NCBI RefSeq assembly: GCF_026212465.1
Contig: NC_080052.1
Coordinates: forward strand, 31,232,326 to 31,296,325
DNA length: 64,000 nt
Origin: Amaranthus tricolor
Taxonomy: Eukaryota; Streptophyta; Magnoliopsida; Caryophyllales; Amaranthaceae
Direction: 5' to 3'
Below are positions 54,749 through 64,000 of this stretch, in pieces (position 1 is the first letter of the stretch; each line of letters starts with the position of its first letter). The notes beneath the pieces are model-generated. The model searched no databases and was not told the DNA's origin. It was given only the letters and a program-made list of their open reading frames with translations. The position numbers and the translations under genes are program-made.

Positions 54749-54929
54749 AGACTAGTAGAGTATGATCCACTATGAAAGTATGAACAATTAAGCATGTCTA
54801 GAATCCACTCGAATTAGGTGAGCCGTGAGGCCCAAAAAGAAAGAACAAAGAAAGAATCTTTGGCAAACCCATCATTAAAAAAGATACTACTAATAAAAAG
54901 TAAAAGCAACAAAAATGGTATTATTAGAT

Positions 54930-55562
54930 CCTACTTTCAGACGTCTCTAATTGGTCCCCTCTTTCAAGGAAACCGTTGATTCCTTGCCTAATTTGATTAT
55001 TATATTCCAAGGATTCCGGTATGCATATTGTCCATTATTTTACCAGGAGCTACACTTGTAAACAAAAATCTCTCAAACAGAGAACTTTAAAAAATGAATA
55101 AACACCCTCATATAATATGTGTGAGATGAATAATTTAAAATATATAAGAGGCGTCGAACTATTTAATATAATAATTTGTATTTTATTTAGTCTAAATATT
55201 ATTGTGCTTTTTAGTCCTTCAAACTTTATATCCTTTTTATTTTGAGTAGTTTGATCAACCCTTTTTAATTTAAATCTACATACTTTATGATATCTACTAA
55301 TTTTTTTTTTAAGTATTTTTGTTAATTATTGGTCACAATCTTTTAAGAACGGATATAGTAGCATTTTTTTGTGCAATTTATTTCAATAGAAATAAAATAA
55401 TTATACTCAAGTGGGGTGTCTAGATTAGAGTGTGCAAGATAAGAGGACTCTTTCTATAATAAATAATCTTCTTCCTAATTTGTAGTTTTATTATTTATTA
55501 TTGATATTTCTTCTCAAGTTCATAGAATTTTTTAGAGAGAGAAAATAAGTGAGAGATAGTTA
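54930..55562 (+). promoter_or_regulatory. Duplicated allantoinase promoter and leader (upstream copy)
   Basis: AGATCCTACTTTCAGACGTC, then TCTAATTGGT, CCTCTTTC and TTGATTCCTT, parallels 60290-60360 (AGATCCCAACTTGCTAACGTC, TCTCATTGGT, CCTCTTTTC, TTGATTCCTT). The GA-rich leader before the ATG also matches the downstream copy. Confidence 0.6.
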
Positions 55563-55646
55563 ATGGAGTTGCAAAAATGGAGGTTCTTTTCTATTCTACC
55601 TATCTTAGTTTCCATCCTGTTCTTCATCCTTAAGATTTCTCTAAAG
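55563..55646 (+). pseudogene. Duplicated first exon of allantoinase (orphan exon)
   Basis: An ATG-starting 84-bp exon codes MELQKWRFFSILPI... and ends AAG|GTTTGT. It has the same length, phase and donor position as the real first exon at 61326-61409, and 21 of 28 residues are identical. No stop or indel disrupts it. No further allantoinase exons follow before the downstream copy. It may be a truncated duplicate or an alternative first exon that could splice to the acceptor at 63514. Confidence 0.75.
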
Positions 55647-56005
55647 GTTTGTACATTTTTCTTCTTTTAACTTTATTGTGTTTCTTATTAATAGAGTTTT
55701 AAAGTCATACTAACGTGATTTCATATTCAAAAATCAAATCATATTTACAAATACAACAGTAAGAAAATTTATACTCAAAATTGTTATTTTAATTTAACTA
55801 TTTTTTTGAGATTATTTTAATTTAACTATTGTGAGATAAATAATTGTCTACTATGTTGAAGTTGATAGTATTAGTTAAAGAATGAAAATTATGTAAATAA
55901 GATTGTTTAATAAAAATAGACACGTTAATATATCACACTTCTTTATGATAATGTTGCATTGTATATGAATACTTATTATCGAATCGATGTTATTGTGTGA
56001 ATTTG

Positions 56006-56006
<1 letters not shown>

Positions 56007-56060
<54 letters not shown>
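56007..56060. repeat. (AT)n microsatellite
   Basis: About 27 uninterrupted AT dinucleotides, about 360 bp after the orphan exon. Confidence 0.95.
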
Positions 56061-56062
<2 letters not shown>

Positions 56063-56731
56063 CTCGGAGATTCAAACATGTTTTACAAAAAAATTGGACC
56101 TCCAATTATAAATTTTAGTGACACAATTACATCACTATATTGAAACAATTAAAAGACTTAAAACTAAAAATATCATATGAAAACCGTTTTTTTCTAAAGC
56201 CTTTTGCATTTCAATATTTTTTTCTTAATCGAAAATTAGGATTCTTCTAGGGTACAATATATACATCCACTTCATTTAGTGCATTCATTTGAATTATGAG
56301 TTATAAGGATGTATATATATATTTGTGCCAAGATATTAGAGTAGTGAACTAGTGAAGATTCATACTAGGAGTAATTGGCTAATTGCTAATTGATACAAGA
56401 TAAATAACGCTAACAACCATATTTTCTTTTTTTTTTTAATAATTATTAAGTTTCACTAAAATTGAATTCATTCCATTACCCTCAATACCATTAAATTTTT
56501 GTTTAATTCACTTAAAAAAATATTCATTGAAATAAATTATAATCAGTAAAAAGCAGTTTAGATTAGCAAAAATCAATTACAATAAATAAGAATCATTTAT
56601 AATTAGTACCAAATCAGTTTGATCCAAAAAAATTGGTTTTAAAGTCAGTTATATTTTATAACTAAAAATCATTTTCAATCCATAAAAATCAATGAAATTA
56701 GAAAAAATCAAGTGAACAAACATGACTAGGG

Positions 56732-56860
56732 TGGGATTAAGAAGGGCTAGTTATACGCAACTTTACCCTTATTAATTATAAAATTATCAAAAAGGCGTTG
56801 CTCGATTGACCCTTGATAGCAAACATCATAAGCAATTTTACATAAATAAAAAGTGCACAT
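56732..56860. repeat. SINE-like dispersed repeat, copy 3
   Basis: Contains AGTTATACGCAACTTTACCC, GCTCGATTGACCCTTG and ATAAGCAATTTTACATAAA, in the same order as copies at 28625 and 51190. Confidence 0.55.
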
Positions 56861-59238
56861 GATTTAATTGAATTTTTATTCAAATAAAATACTAATATAG
56901 ACCTATATTATTAATATAAGACAAGATATATAAATAAAAAATACTCTTTATTTTGTTTATTCCTGTTTTCTATCTCTATTAAATTTGTCAACGTAAGAAT
57001 ATATTCTTATTTAGCATCTTAATTTATTATACCTTATGTCCGATGGATCTTCACAATTTAACTCATTAATACTTATTTAATCTTTTCTTTCCTTTTTCTT
57101 TATTTATCGCATAAAAAAATTATTGTTAAAAATACAACTACAGTAATAGATATAAATAAAAAGGCCAAAAGGTATTATTTTCTTCGTTTCTATAAACTTA
57201 AAATATAAAATACTGTACAAAATTTTTTTGATTAGTAGATATTAGACATATAAATATGCTGTGCAAATGATATTAAAAAACATAATTAATGTGTAGAGGA
57301 TAATTAGTGAAAGTGACGAAGACTCTTCAATAAAAGAAAATGTTGAAAAGTTGAATGAAAAGACAATAAAAATAATGTCAAAATTTTAAGGATAGAGGGA
57401 GTACACTTATCAAGTAGAGTACTTATGCATATGTCATGAAGTAAGTGTTTAACTAATTACAATATTGAACTTTTGATAATTATCGAATGGATAGTACACC
57501 CATACGTTCTCCGTTCTAAAATATAAGCTATATTGCGGCATTGACACTGTTCTTTATTTAAATTTATTTTACATATTACGGCTAATGTATTCTAAAAAAT
57601 ATAGTAAATCGGGATTTTATTTAAATCATCTAATCGCATACTTTTATGATATTAATTTTTTATAATTTTTAAATGTGTACTATGTATAATTTAATATATA
57701 AATGATTAAAATAACACATTAATTTACGTAAAAAGTGAAATATAGCAGGTACAAGGAAATAAAGCAAGTATAAGAAGAATTAAGTTGATGACTAGATGTT
57801 TAATGGGATATTTTATCATAATTGATTATTTAAATAGAAACAATTAAGTTGCTGACTAAGTAATGGGTCCAAGCAGCTGGCTGGTGGTCTGGTGTGGCAG
57901 AGTGGACTTGTAATGGCCACTAGGCAAGCATGCATACATGGACTTTTTTGACTTTTAGCTACTTATTTGATTCTTTTGCCAATTCTATAGATTACTTTAA
58001 CTTTATTTATTTAATCATAGATTTAAGTAGGGTTTGTAGTTAAGTATTCCAACTTGTATTTTAAGCTGACTAATTTGACTTTAATATTAAAATAAATTTG
58101 ATCTGGTACGATTTAAATTTTAAAAATTATTTTCAGTTTAGAGCTATCGCATGTTAGAGTGCAAATTCAAATGAATAAAAGGACATACAATTTTAAAAAC
58201 AAATAATAGTGATAGCACCTCCATGCTCTTATAATAAAGAGTAAAATGACTATATTTGGCAATTAGGTTTAGTCTTAGTTGAAGAGCTATAAATATCACT
58301 TTTTTAAAAAATAACATATATTTAATACTCTTCAGGACGTATTCTTTTTTTTTCAGTTTATCCTAAAAAATAAAATAGTTTAAAAAATAAGAGAAAATAC
58401 ATGCTGTATTGATAGATGAATATTTAAGGATAAAAGTTTGAATTTTTAATTTGTGTTAGAAAAACAAGATATGTAAACACTTGAATCTTTGATCTCTCAA
58501 TTATAAAAAGTTATTTTATTACTAAGTTAACTAGTACTCCTTAGTCCCATCACCTATGTACTTATAATTTGCCCTAATTTTTATTTTAATTCGTCAATAT
58601 AAATTTGTGTTATTTTTATTCTTAAATATAACACACGACTTTTATTTTTCATAATTTTTTCCCCTATTTTTAAATACTCAACAATTTATAAATCCACTAT
58701 ATATACCAATTCCTTAGTCTTTGTGTTTAAAAATAATGAGGCTTAATTTCTAGCAACTGGAGTATTACTTGACTTTTGAAAATGTCATTGTATGCCTCGT
58801 ATTAGGAAATAAAATTTGTTGGCGGTGCCCCTCCCACCTCTTCTATTTTTTATCACCGAATAAAAGTGTAAAAATACATAAATACATGTTAATTTAGTTG
58901 AAATGGTCTTTCTATGAGATCATAAAATTTTAAAAACTCTTTCATAATAGTTTTGGTGTGCCAAGGCAATTTAGGACATCGGTATAGTTGAGACAGTTTT
59001 ACTGTGAGACACAAAATTCTTCCGTATTATATAATGTCCATTATTTGATAAAACTAAAGATTTATAGTGCTTTACGTTTCAAATAATAATGAACTAAAAT
59101 AAAATGACTTATTAAATCACGTGTAGTTTATAATTAAGTAAAGTTGCATCTGACCTTATCAAATCTGATCGTAAATAAGATTATAGGAGCTACTTAATAG
59201 CAGGTTAATAGAACGACAGTATTATTGGGAGTTATTAT

Positions 59239-59385
59239 ACATTGTCACCCTTTTCATTTTATCGCCACCTCTCTGATGAAATTACGAATTTGCCCCTGGA
59301 CTTAAACTTGTTTAACAAATGTAAATTGCACTTAATAACACTATTATCACTTTAAAAACATTAAATTTAAAGAAGAATATAAAAA

Positions 59386-59429
<44 letters not shown>

Positions 59430-59495
59430 TTTTAAAAAATAAATTAAATATAATAATTAAAACAAAAATAAAAATTTAATAATAATAATAATCAC

Positions 59496-59551
<56 letters not shown>

Positions 59552-60030
59552 TAATAATATAAATAAAATTAATAATAATTTAAAAAAATACGAGAAAAAA
59601 ACCAGTCGCATGAAATCCGCGAGCCAACCGCGGTTCAGTCGCACGAAATCCGCGACTCGACCACGGTTCAGTCGCACAAAATGTGCGACTGAACCGCGGT
59701 CGAGTCGCGAATTTTGTGCGACTGAACAGCGGTTGGCTAGCGGATTTTGTGCGACTCGATATATATATATATATATATATTTCGTTTTTTTTAAAATTAT
59801 TATTAATTTTATTTATATTATTATTATTGTTATTATTATTATTATTATTAAATTTTTATTTTTGTTTTAATTATTATATTTAATTTATTTTTTTGAATAT
59901 TATTATTATTATCATTATTATTATCAGTATAAATAAGAAATTTTAAGTAAGTTGTAATTTTTTAAAGTTCAGAGGTAAATTCGTAATTTAATTTGAGGAG
60001 ATAACGATAAAATGAAAAGGGTAATGATGT
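59239..60030. mobile_element. Long palindromic fold-back element (family B), about 790 bp
   Basis: Left and right halves are reverse complements over most of their length. The outer arms carry ACCCTTTTCATTTTATCG and AAATTACGAATTT. The middle arms carry AATAAATTAAATATAATAAT, AATAAAAATTTAATAATAAT and long (AAT)n tracts. The core at 59603-59757 is CpG-rich. The symmetry centre is at 59680. The left half is longer because of extra AAT units. No ORF of substance; no clear target duplication. Confidence 0.88.
59603..59757. repeat. 33-bp phased array, three units direct and three inverted
   Basis: CAGTCGCA starts at 59603, 59636 and 59669 (exact 33-bp steps). Its complement GTGCGACT starts at 59683, 59716 and 59749 (again 33-bp steps). 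Units carry AAATCCGCGA and ACCGCGGTT. This is a strikingly CpG-rich core in AT-rich DNA. Confidence 0.95.
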
Positions 60031-60289
60031 TTAAGGATTGGGGTATTATTTTACATTATGCAGTAGATCGAGCATCCAGGCATGCAAGCAAGTGTGAATG
60101 ACAGAAAGATGAAGCATAGAATACAGTCTGTAGAAGGTTAGGCAGGTCCAGACTCCCATATTCTGGTCCTAGAGCCATCAATAAAGAATAAAAAATAAAA
60201 AGAATAAGTACAAAGATTCATTTGGGATCCCATGACCCCATTATTAAAATATAACTATAAACAAGGAAAGAAACAAATTTGGTAAAAAG

Positions 60290-61325
60290 AGATCCCAACT
60301 TGCTAACGTCTCTCATTGGTTATTGGCCTCTTTTCCCACACAGTCTTTTGATTCCTTTCCTCTTTCCCCCACTTTAGCAGTTTTTTATTCCATGGGATTC
60401 TTGTGGGTCCCATCTCCCACCCTACTTGACCTTGTGTTTCCCTCCATCTACTCAAGTCTAGTGGGTTACTTCATGTGGGACCCTGTGACATTTCATCATA
60501 ACATATCACAATCGAATCTAAATATTTCAAAAAAAGAATTTCCTCTATTTTTACCATTTTACAACAATTGTTTTTTAACATGTATTTTATTAATATTAAT
60601 TTCTTTTTATAGTTTTTATTAGTCCTTCATATATTTAAAGATGTTAATGATTATTTTACAATATAATAAGTAAAATGTAACAAAATCTTAGATATAAAGG
60701 AGTATAATTTAGGAATTGTTGTTCCTTGTTGCCTAATTTTTAGAAAATGTTTGGCTAGTTTGCCTAGTTCTAATTTTGCGTTCAAAATACCGAAAAATAT
60801 TCTCTTATAATAGTAACTTTTTTTTACTAATCCTTCCTTTATTAAGTTGATAAATATAGAATATAGTTAAAAACATACTACTTCCTCCGTCTCAAAATAC
60901 TAGCTACGTTTGCTTTTTCACGCGGTCCAATAAACTAAATTAATTTTTTATATTTCTAATTATATATAATTGAAAATTATAAAAATTTAATATTAATAAT
61001 GTTTACATCTAGACGAATCAAACAAGATCCCATTTGACTATGTTTTAACTTATATATTAAAAATTAATTATAAATTAAGAAACATAACCAAATAGTGTAA
61101 GTATTTCCAATGTTGCAGATAAATTGGATGAAAACAATAATAAGAATTAAGAAGAGTCTTAAGTAAAAATAACCGTCCAACTCCTACTCCTACATAGAAG
61201 TGTATATTTATAATAGTTGTACTAATAATACTATGTCGTCGACCTTAATTTCACAATTTTCTCTCATCAATTCCATAGATAGATCTAGAGAGAGAAAGGA
61301 GTGAGAGAAAGGAGTGAGAGAAAGA
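60290..61325 (+). promoter_or_regulatory. Allantoinase promoter and leader (downstream copy)
   Basis: The first part matches the upstream copy at 54930. The leader just before the ATG is GA-rich, with the tandem phrase GAGAGAAAGGAGT. No clear TATA box could be fixed. ORF 60323-60622 has no recognisable domain. Confidence 0.5.
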
Positions 61326-63908
61326 ATGGAGTTGCAGAAAAGGAGATTCTTTTCTATTCTTCCTGTTATTGCTTCTATTTTCTTCTTCTTCCTTAAGGTT
61401 TCTCTTAAGGTCTGCTTTTCTTCCCATTTTTAATCCTCATTTGTGATTCATTAGTGGGTTTTTTAATCTAGATTATCAAGCCTTTAAACTTTTTATTAAT
61501 ATTGTATTTTTTTTAGTGTGTATTTAGTATTTTGAGTATTGGTTTATGTTTTAAAAGATGATAAATTCATGCAAATTTGTATTTGTTGTGAAAATTCTAT
61601 GATAAAATTGTAAAAACTAAGCAAATTAATTGATAGCTGCAACCCGATTATTCATGGAGATTATTCGGATCTTAATATGGGTTATGTTCTTTTTTGGTTT
61701 TACAGAAACACACTGCATGCTGTAATTGCAAATATATGTTGGAAAGTCAGAAAACATATGTATAATAGTATTGATACCACAAAAAAAAAATGTACTTTTT
61801 CAAAAAAAAAGAGAAAAAACATTGGGAATCTAACATTTACTTGGTCAATATTCATAAATAAGAATAAAGAATTGGGTGTGATGAACACTCATACTCGACT
61901 TAATCGGGTTTTAAATCAAATAATCCACGCTATGAGACATGAATTAGACGGACTCGAGTCTAAATTCTCCGTACATTTTGCAGAAATTGAAAAGTTTTGT
62001 TAATTGGATAAGAAAATAGCTTAATTAGTAATATAATTAACTCATACTATAAGCTTAAAATCTTAGACATAATGCAAAGTGACTCTGGTATAGGCAAGAT
62101 TTGGGAGTTTGGGAAGTTAGATATACGCAATTTTATCATTATAATAAACAACTAGATTTAAATAGATTTTTTCCGAGTGACCTGATTGTAACTTTTTCAA
62201 GGTAGTGGAATTTGATGATTCTGGCATATTCTTGTTCTAACTTTCACTTATTTTCTGTATTTGTTAATGATCAAGTTGGTATTAATTAACTTACATCAAA
62301 TTAGCAGTGTGACAAAATAAATAGTTTTTGATTCTTTCTAACTTAGTGATATCTGAGTCAGAAAGGTGGGTGATTTAGAAAGATAATTAATTTTTAAACA
62401 GAAAATAAGTTTTCTGCAGTGTTCTGTTTTACTTGAGCTTATTTTATTATGTTAGTTGAGCTTACTGCCTACCCATGTTTTTCATGATCTAAAATCATGG
62501 GCTGAATAGTGTTTTATAACTGCAGAATTGCTCTTAATTTGTGCTTGTTTCATGAACAATTTCAGTAGTTTGTTTATAGTATTATTAGAAGGATAAAGCT
62601 TGCATACGTCTCTTCCGATTAAACCTTGCTTAGACGGGAGCCACTGGCATCGGAGTAATAGCATGTTTTGTGTTGATGTGATGGGAAAATGGGATCTTGG
62701 GACTTAACTTTGGCTGTGTTGTAACTATGAAAGGGACTAAATTTTGTCAATTGTAGGGAATATTGAGAAAGTATGTTACTATTGTTGGAAAATTACCCAT
62801 GTGTGATCCCAGATCCATGGGAGGTTTTGAGCATGTTCAATATGTTCGACCGCACAGGGCCCCGAATTATGGGAGTCCTCAACATTAAATTATATATTAA
62901 ATGTTAAGTGTTTAAAGATACAAAATTATTAGAAAAATATCATAATTTTAAAAATTGCACAGAATCTTCATATAATTTTTCAATTTTTGCTCCGCCCCTG
63001 CTCAGATCGAAGAATTTGAGAGAGAGGTTTACTAACATATAGGCTTGATGGGCTACTTTCTCTTATTACCGATTGGTTTCAGGATGAAACCTCGTTAGGT
63101 TTCACAGTCAGACTCTCCTCTTGTGTGGGTACAATAACTTAGGTCCCTAGTAAAGATTTACCATTTTCTCTTGATGATTTATTTTTATGTGGGATCTTTG
63201 GTTAACTGGCCGTTGATTGTTGGCTTGTTTGATCACATGATAGCATTGACTTTTTTACCTGCAGGCTGTTAAGGAGATGTTTGGTAAAAATTAGTTGTTG
63301 GTTGTTGGCTTATTTCACATGTGTAAATTGTTTGTACTGTGTGAAAATAATTCGGGTATAGTGATCTTGTATGAACTTATTGGTGGCTTGGCGCTAATAT
63401 AAACATGATAGTAATCAAAGCCTTCTAGACTGTGCGCGCGCATCGATTTTAATTAGCTCCAATTTAGCTAATCACATAGCATTTAACTTGAAAATATTTT
63501 CATGATCCTGCAGACTTCTCAAAGTAACTGCAGCCTTCTACCTCACAACCATTACTGGATATCTAGCAAGCAGATTGTAACGCAGGATGGTGTCCTTTCG
63601 GGTGCTGGTACGTGTATTACGTTGTTCTTTCATAGCATTTTTGTATTTCAGATAGAATTTTGATGTTTTTTCGACGTGATCACACTTCTTCCCTCAAGAA
63701 AGAAGCTCAAAAAGCGCATCACAAATAATAACTTTTTTCACAACTACCAAAATAATCGTATTTCTTCAATGTGAACAATATTAACAGTTGAGATAAAAGA
63801 TGGCAAAGTCTTTAGCATTGTTAGAGAAGAAGATTGGCATGGATATATCAGACGAGGTCACGTAGTTGATTTTGGGGAGGCCGTTGTCATGCCAGGCCTT
63901 ATTGATGT
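61326..63908 (+). CDS. ALN: Allantoinase, 5' part (continues beyond the window)
   Basis: Three exons are visible: 61326-61409, 63514-63607 and 63788-63908, all GT-AG and in phase. They give a membrane-anchor or signal-like N-terminus (MELQKRRFFSILPVIASIFF), then NCSLLPHNHYWISSKQIVT, and VVDFGEAVVMPGLIDV, which leads into the metal-binding HVH motif expected in the next exon. Allantoinase is an amidohydrolase of the ER/secretory pathway that converts allantoin to allantoate in purine and ureide breakdown. About 100 residues of a protein usually near 500 are present. Intron 1 (2.1 kb) carries a SINE-like copy and a MITE fragment. An orphan duplicate of exon 1 lies upstream at 55563. Confidence 0.92.
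62095..62210. repeat. SINE-like dispersed repeat, copy 4
   Basis: GGGAAGTTAGATATACGCAA, TTTTATCATTATAATAAACA and CCGAGTGACCTGATTG follow the order of the other copies. Located in allantoinase intron 1. Confidence 0.5.
63269..63320. mobile_element. Fragment of the hAT-like MITE seen at 28218
   Basis: GAGATGTTTGGTAAAAATTA then GTTGTTGG matches the left end of the element in the tetraspanin intron. Only this end is present. Confidence 0.5.
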
Positions 63909-64000
63909 GTAAGACCTCAACCAAGCCTACCTTATCATTATACTCAAATTTTAACCGATCTTCATATAATCATATAACATACATCACATAATTTATCTGC

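Larger units (their letters stand above)
55647..59238. other. AT-rich region between the orphan exon and the 59-kb fold-back
   Basis: Contains an (AT)n run at about 56007-56060 and a SINE-like copy at 56732-56860. No exon, ORF or RNA gene was recognised. Confidence 0.6.

Noticed and set aside
53064..60030. Fold-backs as miRNA genes
   Set aside because: Hairpin potential alone is not enough; no defined mature sequence or target could be shown from this window.
60323..60622. 99-codon plus ORF
   Set aside because: It overlaps promoter sequence shared with the upstream allantoinase copy, where the frame is not kept.
61677..62003. 108-codon plus ORF
   Set aside because: It lies inside allantoinase intron 1; composition and poly-Lys from an A-rich tract suggest chance.

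Overview
This window is AT-rich nuclear DNA from a dicot plant. It holds intron-bearing plant genes, one nuclear tRNA and dense decayed transposable elements. The genes have plant-only or plant-typical orthologues (FAMA, AIRP2-type RING ligase, TFB2, TOM2A-type tetraspanin, allantoinase). The repeat style, especially short inverted elements carrying GAGACGGT-type ends, reminds me of Caryophyllales (beet, spinach, amaranth group). That is only an impression; the species cannot be fixed from the sequence alone.

Layout. 1-4270 is intergenic, with degenerate repeats. 4390-8663 (+) is a CBSX5-like CBS-domain protein with two exons. 9616-12687 (-) is the stomatal bHLH factor FAMA, with a 24-bp first exon and a pure (AT)139 run in intron 2. 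16678-20942 (+) is an AIRP2-like RING-HC E3 ligase with five exons. 23207-26684 (+) is a sphingolipid delta-4 desaturase with two exons. 27543-30209 (-) is a TOM2A/TET18-19-like tetraspanin with five exons. 30586-30658 (+) is tRNA-Val(UAC). 31541-38556 (-) is the TFIIH subunit TFB2, with 15 exons and one GC-AG intron. 39357-46362 (+) is a decayed Ty1/copia retrotransposon with 188/187-bp LTRs. 46900-52080 (-) is a conserved cysteine-rich protein of unknown function with regular CX3C spacing; a 1.5-kb solo LTR with a perfect 5-bp target duplication lies in its intron 3. 61326 onward (+) is the 5' part of allantoinase, cut by the window end. A second copy of the allantoinase promoter and first exon lies about 5.8 kb upstream, at 54930-55646.

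All splice models were read by hand. Each reconstructed gene closes to a whole number of codons, and its joined protein fits the family I recognise. The genes are unrelated single-copy plant functions (stomatal differentiation, ABA-linked ubiquitination, sphingolipid desaturation, basal transcription and DNA repair, purine-ureide catabolism). There is no operon-like or biosynthetic-cluster logic.

The least explained material is a set of fold-back (long inverted-repeat) elements at 53064-53473, 54327-54748 and 59239-60030. Each has AT-rich arms around a core of short GC-richer words in alternating orientation. The first two are clearly one family. The third has an exactly phased 33-bp array, three units direct and three inverted. 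They surround the duplicated allantoinase 5' end. A similar array of alternating words lies inside the solo LTR.
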